Below are positions 8,871 through 17,700 of a stretch of DNA of 55,591 nt, one piece after another. The notes under the pieces were generated by a model. It was not told where the DNA came from, searched no databases, and was given only the letters and a program-made list of their open reading frames with translations. Within the stretch, counting starts at the first letter, position 1. Each line of letters begins with the position of its first letter. The DNA is taken from IMG/VR virus record IMGVR_UViG_3300025168_000106, positions 1 to 55,591 of that record; one strand, written 5' to 3'. This stretch comes from a virus. The position numbers were made by a program, and so were the translations under genes.

Positions 8871-9956
8871 ATGGAAATGAAAGTACGTCTTGTAGAAGAA
8901 GGTGAGCAAAAGTCTGCTGCCGAAATTGAGTCTTCATTGCTTGAAAAGCATGAGGAAAGTTTAAATAGTACTCCTGAAGAGGTAGTTTCTGAAGAGGTTG
9001 TAGAACCTGTAATAGAGAAACCACAGATGGAAGAAAGCGAACTTCTATCTATTATTAGTGATAGACTAGGAAGAAATATAAACTCTCTAGACGATTTAAA
9101 AGAGGCGAGAGAAGAGTCCGGAGAAATGGACGAAGAGGTGTCAGCGTTCTTTAAGTATAAAAAAGAAACGGGCCGTGGTGTAAAAGACTTTGTTCAATTA
9201 AACAAAGACTATGACACTATGAATCCCGAAAATCTTATCAAGGAATATCTAACGGCAACGGAAGAAGGACTTGATGAGGAAGATATAAATGCTATGATGG
9301 AGGATTATAGTTTTGATGAAGACCTCGATGATGAGGGTGACATTAGAAAAATCCGACTAGCAAAAAAGAAAACTATTGCAAAAGCGAAGAGATACTTCGA
9401 AGATGCTAAAGAAAAATACAGCGTTCCCCTTGAGTCTATTGGGTCGCCTTCTTTAGAAAATTCCGAAGAGTATGCTGAGTATAAGCAATATACCGCTAAC
9501 GCGAAGACTGCTCAGGAAGAGCAAATGCGTAGAAAGACTTGGTTTGACGAAAAAACAAACGAAGTATTTGGAAGTGAGTTCAAAGGTTTTGAGTTCAATG
9601 TAAACGACCAACCCTACACATTTTCTCCCGGAGATAGGACTGAATTGAAGAAGCAACAGGAAACACCTATGAATTGGATAAACCGATACGTAGATGAGCA
9701 AGGCTTAGTCAAGGATGCCGTGGGTTACCACAGGTCACTAGCGATAGCAATGAACCCCGATAAATTTGCCAAGTTCTTTTATGAACAAGGTCAAGCGGAG
9801 GCAGTTGATGGAGTTATGCGTAAGACAAAAAATATCAATATGTCTGAACGTGGTGCTCCACAAAATTCAGCTTCTAAGGGGGGCATGCAAGTTCGTTCTG
9901 TAACCCCTGCATCAGGACGAGGCCTAAAAATAAGCAGTGCACGACGTACTACTTAA
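8871..9956 (+). CDS. scaffolding protein candidate / capsid assembly protein
   Basis: A 361-residue, very acidic, helical and largely low-complexity protein between portal and major capsid. The N-terminal ~150 residues are Glu/Asp-rich. The C-terminal ~60 residues become basic and Gly/Ser-rich, as in scaffolds that bind the coat through a basic tail. No protease motif is visible. The role (transient internal core directing capsid assembly) comes from position and composition. An ATG six bases downstream is an alternative start. Confidence 0.65.
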   Translation: MEMKVRLVEEGEQKSAAEIESSLLEKHEESLNSTPEEVVSEEVVEPVIEKPQMEESELLSIISDRLGRNINSLDDLKEAREESGEMDEEVSAFFKYKKETGRGVKDFVQLNKDYDTMNPENLIKEYLTATEEGLDEEDINAMMEDYSFDEDLDDEGDIRKIRLAKKKTIAKAKRYFEDAKEKYSVPLESIGSPSLENSEEYAEYKQYTANAKTAQEEQMRRKTWFDEKTNEVFGSEFKGFEFNVNDQPYTFSPGDRTELKKQQETPMNWINRYVDEQGLVKDAVGYHRSLAIAMNPDKFAKFFYEQGQAEAVDGVMRKTKNINMSERGAPQNSASKGGMQVRSVTPASGRGLKISSARRTT

Positions 9957-9979
9957 TTAATTATTAATTTAAAACTATT

Positions 9980-11419
9980 ATGAGCGTAAAAGCCGACCCA
10001 ACATATGCGTTGCAACCGAGTGCCCAACAGGTGCCGACCTCAACGAATTATATTACCAACTTCGATTTCTTGAATCAGTATCTTCCTGATACATACGAGA
10101 AAGAATTTGAACGTTACGGTAACCGAACACTCGCTTCTTTCCTACGTATGGTAGGAGCTGAGATGCCTTCTAACTCTGACCGCATCGAGTGGGCAGAACA
10201 AGGACGTTTACATATCAAGTATACTAACTGTACTACTACAGTTCTTACTAATTCAGACGTAGCTACGTTTACTATCCCGAATACCAACTTTGACCCTACC
10301 CTTTCAGGTGGAGCTACTCAAGCTATCCGTAAAGGTCAGACTGTATTTATTCAGTCTCAGGATGGAGCAAATACTCCTCAGTCTTTAAAGGCGATTGTAA
10401 CAGATACAACAGCAAACACAATTGTTGTGGCTTTTTATCGTGCAAACGGTATTACTACAACAACGGTTGCAACTCAGTACACTATCTTCATCTACGGTTC
10501 TGAGTTCAGAAAAGGTTCTGTAGCTATGGAAGGTTCTTTAGAAGCTGACGATGTATTCTTCAATAACTCACCTATTATCATTAAAGATAAGTATGCAGTA
10601 TCAGGTTCTGATATGGCACAGATTGGATGGGTAGAAGTAACTACAGAGAATGGAGCTAACGGATACCTATGGTACCTAAAGTCTGAGCATGAGACTCGTC
10701 TTCGTTTCGACGATTACTTGGAGACTGCAATGATTGAAGCCGTTCCTGCTGAAGTAGGTTCAGGAGTAGCTGCTCTTACTGCGACTACATCTGTTGGAAA
10801 CAAAGGTTCTGAAGGTGTATTCTACGTAGTTAATGAGCGTGGAAACGTTTGGACAGGAGGCCCTCCGGTAGATTTAGCGGGATGGGATTCTATCATAAGC
10901 AGACTTGACAAGCAAGGAGCTATTGAAGAGAACGTTGTCTTTGTTAACCGTAACTTCGGATTCCAAATTGACGATATGTTAGCTGCACAAAACTCTTACG
11001 GAGCGGGTGGTACTTCATATGGTCTATTCGATAACGATAAGGAGATGGCATTAAACCTCGGATTCACAGGATTCCGTCGTGGATATGACTTCTACAAGTC
11101 TGATTGGAAATACCTCAATGACCCAACTATGCGTGGTGGATTGAATGGAGCAGCAGGAAGCGGGACTATTGATGGTCTTTTAGTACCTGCAGGTTCAACT
11201 TCTGTGTATGACCAAATCTTAGGAAAGAACGCGAAGCGTCCATTCTTACACGTGCGTTACCGTGCGTCTGAGACGGAAGACCGTCGTTACAAGACTTGGA
11301 TTACAGGTTCTGCAGGAGGAGCGTCTAACAGCGGGCTTGATGCTATGGAAGTTCATTTCCTTTCTGAGCGTGCAGTATGCACTTTAGGAGCGAATAACTT
11401 CTTTATCTTCGAGCAATAA
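9980..11419 (+). CDS. major capsid protein (HK97-fold expected)
   Basis: A 479-residue protein after the scaffold candidate and before a strong terminator hairpin. It is the usual length for major capsid proteins of Bacteroidetes podoviruses. It opens with a flexible N-arm, then helical segments (about residues 30-60) and extended beta regions. There is a glycine-rich stretch around residues 385-400 and a beta-rich C-terminus ending in NNFFIFEQ. The leader is A/T-rich (TTAATTTAAAACTATT). HK97 fold is inferred from family knowledge, not from a visible motif. Confidence 0.85.
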   Translation: MSVKADPTYALQPSAQQVPTSTNYITNFDFLNQYLPDTYEKEFERYGNRTLASFLRMVGAEMPSNSDRIEWAEQGRLHIKYTNCTTTVLTNSDVATFTIPNTNFDPTLSGGATQAIRKGQTVFIQSQDGANTPQSLKAIVTDTTANTIVVAFYRANGITTTTVATQYTIFIYGSEFRKGSVAMEGSLEADDVFFNNSPIIIKDKYAVSGSDMAQIGWVEVTTENGANGYLWYLKSEHETRLRFDDYLETAMIEAVPAEVGSGVAALTATTSVGNKGSEGVFYVVNERGNVWTGGPPVDLAGWDSIISRLDKQGAIEENVVFVNRNFGFQIDDMLAAQNSYGAGGTSYGLFDNDKEMALNLGFTGFRRGYDFYKSDWKYLNDPTMRGGLNGAAGSGTIDGLLVPAGSTSVYDQILGKNAKRPFLHVRYRASETEDRRYKTWITGSAGGASNSGLDAMEVHFLSERAVCTLGANNFFIFEQ

Positions 11420-11435
11420 TATATATATGGTAATT

Positions 11436-11459
11436 GGACGAGGGTTCAAACCCTCGTCC
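11436..11459 (+). terminator. terminator after the capsid gene, built on the GAGGGTT palindrome family
   Basis: GGACGAGGG and CCCTCGTCC form a 9-bp stem around TTCAAA. A run of T residues (TTTTATTTTTTTT) follows, so this is a good intrinsic terminator on the + strand. It is one of twelve copies of the dispersed palindrome and the only one with a clear + strand T-tract. Confidence 0.85.
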
Positions 11460-11490
11460 TTTTATTTTTTTTAATTTTAATCTAATCTTT

Positions 11491-12234
11491 ATGAAAAACA
11501 AATCAGTTTCAAAAACTAGGGCTTATAAATTAACAAATAATGCAGCCCCTCTCTCCACCTACATTAGTCCCGGAGGAAACAAACGACAACCTATGCTTAA
11601 GTTTGACGATGTCAAAAAAGTTAATAGAGAGATTCGTTATGCAGCCAACCAACAATCTATCTATGTAGATGAACAAGACGGACACGTAGTAGTGGAACCT
11701 ATTGTTTTTATTGATGGCATGCTAACCGTACCTGAAAACAACCCTGCTTTACAAAAGTTCCTACATCTTCATCCTTTAAATGGAGGTAGATTCGTGGAGA
11801 TTAATCTTGAGCGCGATGCTGCTAAAGAGATGGAAACTTTAAACTATGAAGTAGACGCTTTAATTGAGTGCCGTTCATTAAGTATTGAGCAATCAGAAAA
11901 TGTCGCCCGTGTAATGTATGGTATAGACCCATCTACATTAACTACATCTGAGTTACGTAGAGACCTTTTAATTCAGGCTCGCCATGACCCACAGAGGTTT
12001 TTAGAAATTGTTAATGACCCGCATCTAAAGTTGCAGTCGAATATCCAAAATTTCTTTAGCAAATCTCTTTTAACTTATAGACGTAATAAGTCTGAGGTGT
12101 GGTTTAATACCGCAGCAAGCAAAAAGAAAATGCTTACCATTCCTTTCGGAGAAGAGTCTTTGACGGCATGTGAGTCATACTTTATTACCGATGAAGGTGT
12201 AGAAGCTTTAAAGATGTTGGAAACACACCTATAA
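11491..12234 (+). CDS. capsid-adjacent virion protein of Bacteroidetes-type phages
   Basis: A 247-residue protein. The frame stays open upstream through the terminator hairpin from a TTG, but the ATG after the TAATCTTT leader is the sensible start. The N-terminal part (KLTNNAAPLS, then DEQDGHVVVEPIVFIDG and LTVPENNPALQKFL) is a pattern I associate with proteins encoded after the capsid gene in marine and Bacteroidetes phages. The second half is helical. A head-associated role is inferred. There is no catalytic motif. Confidence 0.6.
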   Translation: MKNKSVSKTRAYKLTNNAAPLSTYISPGGNKRQPMLKFDDVKKVNREIRYAANQQSIYVDEQDGHVVVEPIVFIDGMLTVPENNPALQKFLHLHPLNGGRFVEINLERDAAKEMETLNYEVDALIECRSLSIEQSENVARVMYGIDPSTLTTSELRRDLLIQARHDPQRFLEIVNDPHLKLQSNIQNFFSKSLLTYRRNKSEVWFNTAASKKKMLTIPFGEESLTACESYFITDEGVEALKMLETHL

Positions 12235-12298
12235 AGTCTTATCTTTACAGTAGCTTAATACTTAAAGGACAATATATTTCGGTCAATACTGTTTAAAG

Positions 12299-12317
12299 GG
12301 GACGCAATTTGCGTCCC
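12299..12317 (+). terminator. intrinsic terminator
   Basis: GGGACGCA and TGCGTCCC form an 8-bp stem with a 3-base loop, followed by seven T residues. It ends the transcript of the capsid-adjacent gene. The 65 bases before it hold no gene. Confidence 0.9.
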
Positions 12318-12329
12318 TTTTTTTATGCG

Positions 12330-12337
12330 TATATTTG
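12330..12337 (+). promoter_or_regulatory. Bacteroidetes-type promoter -7 element TATATTTG
   Basis: It lies directly after a terminator and 29 bases before the first of two paralogous small genes. The terminator-promoter order resets transcription at this point. Confidence 0.65.
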
Positions 12338-12366
12338 GTTTTTATTAATCATCTAATTTTTTAAAG

Positions 12367-12663
12367 ATGCAAAAGTACCTTAAATTTAACACTACCGCAG
12401 GTGTTCATAACGTTCCCGTAGGGAGTGGCTTATTTGCGGATAAGGTAGATGCAACAGAAACAAGGCTTTATAACCAAAATGCTTTTCTGTATCACTACAA
12501 ATTGGTAACAACAGGAAGTAATACAGATACAGCAGTATTGCTTGTAAACATTAACACAGCTTTAGAAAGAGCTTCTGCAACTACTTGGCAAAACTCTGAA
12601 GTTGAAGTTCAAATACCTTCAGGAGTAGCCGTAACTTCAATCGCATTAACTGCATTCTCATGA
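12367..12663 (+). CDS. small virion-type protein, paralogue A
   Basis: A 98-residue protein that is a clear paralogue of the next gene. Both share the plan: KYL/KYI start, PVG.GLFA near residues 17-24, a YHY motif near residue 43, a helix with T.W near residue 75, V.VP.G..V, and TAF at the end. Its stop overlaps the next start (ATGA). Separate promoter and terminator upstream suggest high expression, as for a decoration or other abundant structural protein. Function is not known. Confidence 0.65.
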   Translation: MQKYLKFNTTAGVHNVPVGSGLFADKVDATETRLYNQNAFLYHYKLVTTGSNTDTAVLLVNINTALERASATTWQNSEVEVQIPSGVAVTSIALTAFS

Positions 12664-12953
12664 TAAAATATATTCGTATACAAACAGGCGCTTCTAAGCA
12701 ATCGCTAATACCTGTAGGACAAGGATTATTCGCTGAACTTGCAACCGCAAGTGAGGTTAAAATCTATAGCTCTGATGACGCTGCCTATCACTACTCTGTT
12801 ACTAACAGCGCTAATTTTACTTTTGCCATGGTTTCAGCTATTCAAGAGGCATGTGTACAAGCTGCTCAAACAAGTTGGACAAGACCTGTATGGGATGTAG
12901 CTGTCCCTGTAGGAGAAGAGGTTGATGATGTTGCAGTTACTGCATTTGCATAG
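12660..12953 (+). CDS. small virion-type protein, paralogue B
   Basis: A 97-residue tandem paralogue of the previous gene, diverged but collinear (IPVGQGLFAELATASE; AYHYSV; TSWTRPVWDVAVPVG; TAFA end). It is followed within 30 bases by a terminator. The duplication suggests subunits of a mixed assembly or subfunctionalised decoration proteins. Both readings are inference. Confidence 0.65.
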   Translation: MIKYIRIQTGASKQSLIPVGQGLFAELATASEVKIYSSDDAAYHYSVTNSANFTFAMVSAIQEACVQAAQTSWTRPVWDVAVPVGEEVDDVAVTAFA

Positions 12954-12980
12954 TACTTATTGACAATACATATTAGAAAG

Positions 12981-12999
12981 GAGCTGCTATTAGTGGCTC
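12981..12999 (+). terminator. intrinsic terminator
   Basis: GAGCTGCT pairs with AGTGGCTC (including G-T wobbles), with a short loop, followed by nine T residues. It ends the transcript of the paralogous pair. The next promoter element starts 13 bases after the stem. Confidence 0.8.
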
Positions 13000-13011
13000 T
13001 TTTTTTTTGTC

Positions 13012-13019
13012 TATCTTTG
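13012..13019 (+). promoter_or_regulatory. Bacteroidetes-type promoter -7 element TATCTTTG
   Basis: It fits TAnnTTTG and lies between a terminator and the ATG 15 bases downstream. It fixes the start of the next gene after the promoter, so the longer upstream reading frame is not used. Confidence 0.7.
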
Positions 13020-13034
13020 AGGAAAGGTTTACTC

Positions 13035-13781
13035 ATGATAAATTCCGTTAGAAACACAGTGTTGTCCGTACTCAATAAGAATAATTATGGGTATATATCT
13101 CCGGCAGACTTTAACTTGTTTGCTAAACAAGCACAGCTTACAATTTTTGAGAACTATTTCTCAGATTATAATAACGCTTTAAACAAAGAGAATGCACGTA
13201 GGTCAGGCACTGAGTATGCCGATGCTTCTAAGAGTATTTCAGAGTCTATAGATATCTTCTCTGTTACAAATGACTTGTCTATTGTTACTGCGGGAACTAA
13301 TGTATATAACCTTCCTTCTATAGCAACTACTTCAGATGACTTCTATCTTTTAAACAAAGTCTTATGTTTTACAAATGCAACTCCTGCGGTGTTTACAGGA
13401 GAAGCCGAGGCTGTTACACATAGCAAAATCACTATGCTAAATAACTCTATGTTACTAGCACCTACTACAGTTTTCCCTGCTTATACTATTGAAGGTAATC
13501 TTTTAACTGTTTTCCCTGCTACTATTAATCAAGCTGCTCAAGTACAAGCGCAATATATCCGCTATCCTTTTGACCCCAATTGGACATACGCTTTAATTAC
13601 AGGAGGAGAACCTGTGTTTGACGATAGTCAAGCTGACTTCCAAGACTTTGAAGTTCCTATTGATGATGAACCACAGTTAGTAAATTTAATTCTACAGATG
13701 TGCGGTATATCTATTCGAGAGATGGATGTGTATACATACGCACAAGCTGAAGAAACTAAAAACCTTCAACAACAAGCATAA
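13035..13781 (+). CDS. head-tail connector / ring protein candidate
   Basis: A 248-residue protein. The start is the ATG downstream of the promoter; a longer frame runs back through promoter and terminator and is rejected. The N-terminus (INSVRNTVLSVLNKNNYGYISPADFNLF, shown here in parts) is a pattern I know from the connector region of Bacteroidetes podoviruses. The remainder is beta-rich with a Gln-rich end. It is coupled by TAATG to the next gene. A neck or ring role between portal and tail is inferred from order. Confidence 0.55.
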   Translation: MINSVRNTVLSVLNKNNYGYISPADFNLFAKQAQLTIFENYFSDYNNALNKENARRSGTEYADASKSISESIDIFSVTNDLSIVTAGTNVYNLPSIATTSDDFYLLNKVLCFTNATPAVFTGEAEAVTHSKITMLNNSMLLAPTTVFPAYTIEGNLLTVFPATINQAAQVQAQYIRYPFDPNWTYALITGGEPVFDDSQADFQDFEVPIDDEPQLVNLILQMCGISIREMDVYTYAQAEETKNLQQQA

Positions 13782-14704
13782 TGCCGTATATCACAGATTA
13801 TAATTATTACGAGAATGAAGGTGCTATGCCTACTAATGAAAATTGGGGGTCGTATCAATTTGTCTCTCTCTCGGATATTGTAAACAACTTTATGTTGATT
13901 TACAGTGGAAACCACTCTCTTGTAAATAACGAAGACAGATTTAAAGTTCTCTTCCATGCTAAGAGAGCTATCATGGAGCTCAATTACGATGCCTTTAAAG
14001 AGGTTAAAATCCTTGAGCTATCCGTAGGTGAGGCTTTGAGGTATATCCTCCCTCAGGACTACGTTAATTGGGTTCGTATTTCAGAGTATAAAAACGGCTT
14101 GTTATTTCCTTTAACGGAAAATATTCAAACCAATTGGAGCAATGCTTATATACAAGACAATGCTTCAAAGATTTTATTTGACCAAGATGGAAACGTCTTA
14201 AAGCCTGAGTTCTCTGATATGTCTTATCAGCGTATTACAGGAGGTAAGAGAAGTATATACCTTAATTCTAATAGTCCTTACAACGGAACGGAAGGATGGG
14301 AATTTGAAGGTAATTGGTATTTCTCTTATGGAATAGGTGCAAGATTTGGATTAAATACTGAAACGGCAAATGTTAACCCTACTTTTTCTATAGACAAAAA
14401 AGGTGGTGTAATTAATTTTAGTTCAGGTATGAACAATAAATTGGTAACGCTTGAGTACGTGTCTGATGGTATGGAGAACGGAAATGACGCTAGTGTAACT
14501 ATTAACAAACTGTTTGAGGAATTTGTATATGCTTATATTCGCTACTCTATACTTAACTCTAAGTTAGGTGTTCAAGAGTATATTGTATCGAGAGCACGCA
14601 AAGAGAAAGCTGCGTTACTTCGCAATGCTAAAATTCGTCTAAGTAATATTCATCCGGGCCGTTTGTTAATGAACATGCGTGGCAAAGACAAATGGTTAAA
14701 GTAA
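13781..14704 (+). CDS. tail tubular / ring protein candidate
   Basis: A 307-residue protein with a helical N-terminal part around FHAKRAIMELNYDAFKEVK, a beta-rich middle, and a basic helical C-terminus (IVSRARKEKAALLRNAKIR). The order connector - this gene - 1563-residue muzzle matches podoviral neck modules such as T7 gp11 followed by gp12. A tail tubular A-like role is inferred. No enzymatic motif is present. Confidence 0.55.
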   Translation: MPYITDYNYYENEGAMPTNENWGSYQFVSLSDIVNNFMLIYSGNHSLVNNEDRFKVLFHAKRAIMELNYDAFKEVKILELSVGEALRYILPQDYVNWVRISEYKNGLLFPLTENIQTNWSNAYIQDNASKILFDQDGNVLKPEFSDMSYQRITGGKRSIYLNSNSPYNGTEGWEFEGNWYFSYGIGARFGLNTETANVNPTFSIDKKGGVINFSSGMNNKLVTLEYVSDGMENGNDASVTINKLFEEFVYAYIRYSILNSKLGVQEYIVSRARKEKAALLRNAKIRLSNIHPGRLLMNMRGKDKWLK

Positions 14705-14705
14705 T

Positions 14706-17700
14706 ATGGCAAATACTATAAGGAATTTCATTGCGGGTCGCATGAACAAAGTCGTGGATGAGAGACTTATCCCGGACGGAGAATATATTGATGCTTTAAA
14801 TATCCGACTTGGTTCTACTGAGTCTTCGGAAGTCGGGTCTGTAGAGAACTCTAAGGGTAATGACAGGCTTACTACTCTTGAGTATATAGACGGAACAGTT
14901 TTAAGCGTTGATGCCACATGTATAGGAGCTTATGCTGACGGAGAGCAAGAGACTATGTATTGGTTTATCCACGATGATAATTTTTCATCTGTAGGAGCGA
15001 CAGGAAAGTTAGACCTTATTGTTTCTTATAACACCGAGACTTTAATTCTTACCTATCACCTTGTTAGTATTGACGATGGAGGAGGTGTTAACACTACTCT
15101 TAATTTCTCTAAGACATATCTTATTACAGGGATTAATTTAATAGATAACCTGTTATTTTTCACTGACGATTTAAACCAACCACGCAGGATAAACGTTAAT
15201 AAAAACTATGCTGACCCTGTATCGAATATAGATGGTTTTTCTGCTGAGGATATCCTTGTTATAAAAGCACCTCCTATTGCTGCACCTACTATTGTTCCTT
15301 TTAATATTCAAGGAGAAGAAAACTACTTAGAAGACCGACTTATCTCTTTTGCATATAGGTATAAATATAAGGACAATGAATACTCTGCTATATCACAGTT
15401 TTCTGCTCCTTCTTTTGTTCCTGAGCAGTATCAGTTAAGCAATGAGTCTTACTTGAATGAAGGGATGGTAAACTCGACCAATGCTTGTCAAGTAACCTAC
15501 AATTCCGGAGGTCCTTTAGTAGTTGGTATAGACCTTCTATTTAAAGAGATGACTAGCGATATTATCAAAGTTATTGAGAAGATAAATAAAGTTAATGACG
15601 GTATTGCTAATAATGTTTTTGAGACATTCTCATTTTCTAACAGTAAAATTTTTACTGTACTTCCTTCTTCTGAAATACTTAGACTGTATGATAACGTTCC
15701 TCTTTTAGCTAAAGCTCAAACTGTTATGGGGAATAGGCTTATGTACGGGAACTATGTAGATGGGTTTGATTTAAAGAGACGGAATGCCCCAACTCAGTTC
15801 ACCTATCGCACAGACCTTGTTAGCGAGCCGATTGGACTTAAAGACCTTGCTTATAACCGAGAAAGCTCTTTATATACTTGGATAGCAAATGTAAACCCTA
15901 ATAACTCACAACTAAACCTTGACCTTACCAACGCAGTGGGTAATTTAAAAACGGGAGCGACTATAGACCTTACGCTTTCTTTTACTCACTATAATTTTGC
16001 AAATGGAAACCCTACTAGCCCTCCTGTTGAAGAGTCTACAGACAGGCAATTAAATTTTTTATATACCCTCACTCAGAATTACAACTCGGTAAGTGAGCTG
16101 TATGCAAGTGTTGATTTTCAAGAAAAGATAGGTACAGTTTCAAATATACTTCCTGTATATAGCGCTACCGTCCCTACTTCTTGTAGTGGGTTGACTTTAA
16201 CAGACCTTTTTAACTGTACTATAACTGACAGCTTGCAGGGAGGGAACCCAACTCCGATGTATAAGTATGCAAGTGGTATAACCGGGCCCGGAGAACCTGT
16301 ACTAACCACTCATGACAACGGAACTGACATTATTAGCTTTCAGTTTCCTGCTATGCAGTTTGTTTCCGATGTTTTAAATCCCGGTATTTTTATATTTGAG
16401 TACTATTCTGTTAGTGCTATTAGCACAAGTTTCTCTAATCTTGGAAGCCCTAAGAGCCTCCATAGTAACCGAGGATATGAAATAGGCATCGTATACATGG
16501 ATGAGTTCAATCGTGCCACTACAGCCTTAGTAAGCCCCGATAACACCATTCATGTTGGGTGCAGCAAGTCTGCTGCTAAAAACTCCATTAAAGTTACTAT
16601 ACCCACAACGCAAGAAGCTCCTGATTTTGCCAAGCGATATAAGTTTGTTATTAAACCTGATGAAGCTTCATACAACACTGTGTATACAAGTATATTTTTC
16701 TATGACCCTGTAACTGCAACTGACTATTTCTTACTTCAAGGAGAGAATGCTGCTAAAGTAGAAGAAGGAGACAGGCTTATTGTTAAAAGAGATGTTGATG
16801 GACCTTTAAATAGTTGTAAATATGTAACTGTCCTTGAGAAAAAAGCTCAAGAAGAAGACTTTATTCTTCCTACAGATTCTACAGGTACAGTTATTTCTGT
16901 TCCTCAAGGGGTATATATGCAGACTAGAAGCTCTGAATTTAATAGTTCTTTAACAGACGCTGCATCTTTAAATCCCGGTACGTTAAATTATTGTGCAGGA
17001 AAAGACAGTTTTGATAATTTAGAGTTTGTTCAAAGAGCTTATAATTTTTCTGCTTTATTAGACCCTGCGATTTCTGCTCCTGATGGAGATGTATATCCTA
17101 TTTATGATATACCTGTAGGTAGTAGTATTCGCCTTAGGTTCGAATTTTCTAGAAAAGGAACCGGAGATGGAAACAATGCTTGTGAAAGAAGGATATATAA
17201 ATTTGATGAAACATATATTTCTAGTGAAACATATGGTAATATAATTGATTGGTGGAATGGGGATAATGTAGGGGAAACTATTGATGACGGAGAACAAGAG
17301 GTGGGAGGAGATGGAGACCCTATTCAAAATGAATACATAACTCCGACTACAGCTTCTGTAGTAAATTTCTATGGTATTACACCCTCATTAAATACTAACA
17401 AATATAGATGGTACATGAATCCTGTTAGTAATGAAATAAGATTAGCATTAACAGGAACTAGAGCGTGTGGAAGTGTAAGTAATGACAATAAAAAGTCTTG
17501 TATCAAAGCCACAATAGATGTAGTAAGAGCAGAGAACACTATCGTTTTTGAAACAGAGCCTGTAGACGCTTTACCTGATGTGTGGTATGAGTCATCTGAA
17601 TCGTATTCTATTGACGCTCTTGGAAACCATAGCGGGAATGTTACTAATCAGAATATTGCAGGTAATGTTAGCGGAGTGGTTGACACCGCTTTCTTTAATT

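Noticed and set aside
11434-11490. Upstream extension of the capsid-adjacent gene from a TTG
   Set aside because: It would translate the terminator hairpin and T-tract. The ATG at 11491 after a normal A/T leader is the better start.
12960-13034. N-terminal extension of the connector-like gene
   Set aside because: The extension runs through a terminator and the TATCTTTG promoter, so it cannot be on the same transcript start. The ATG after the promoter was used.
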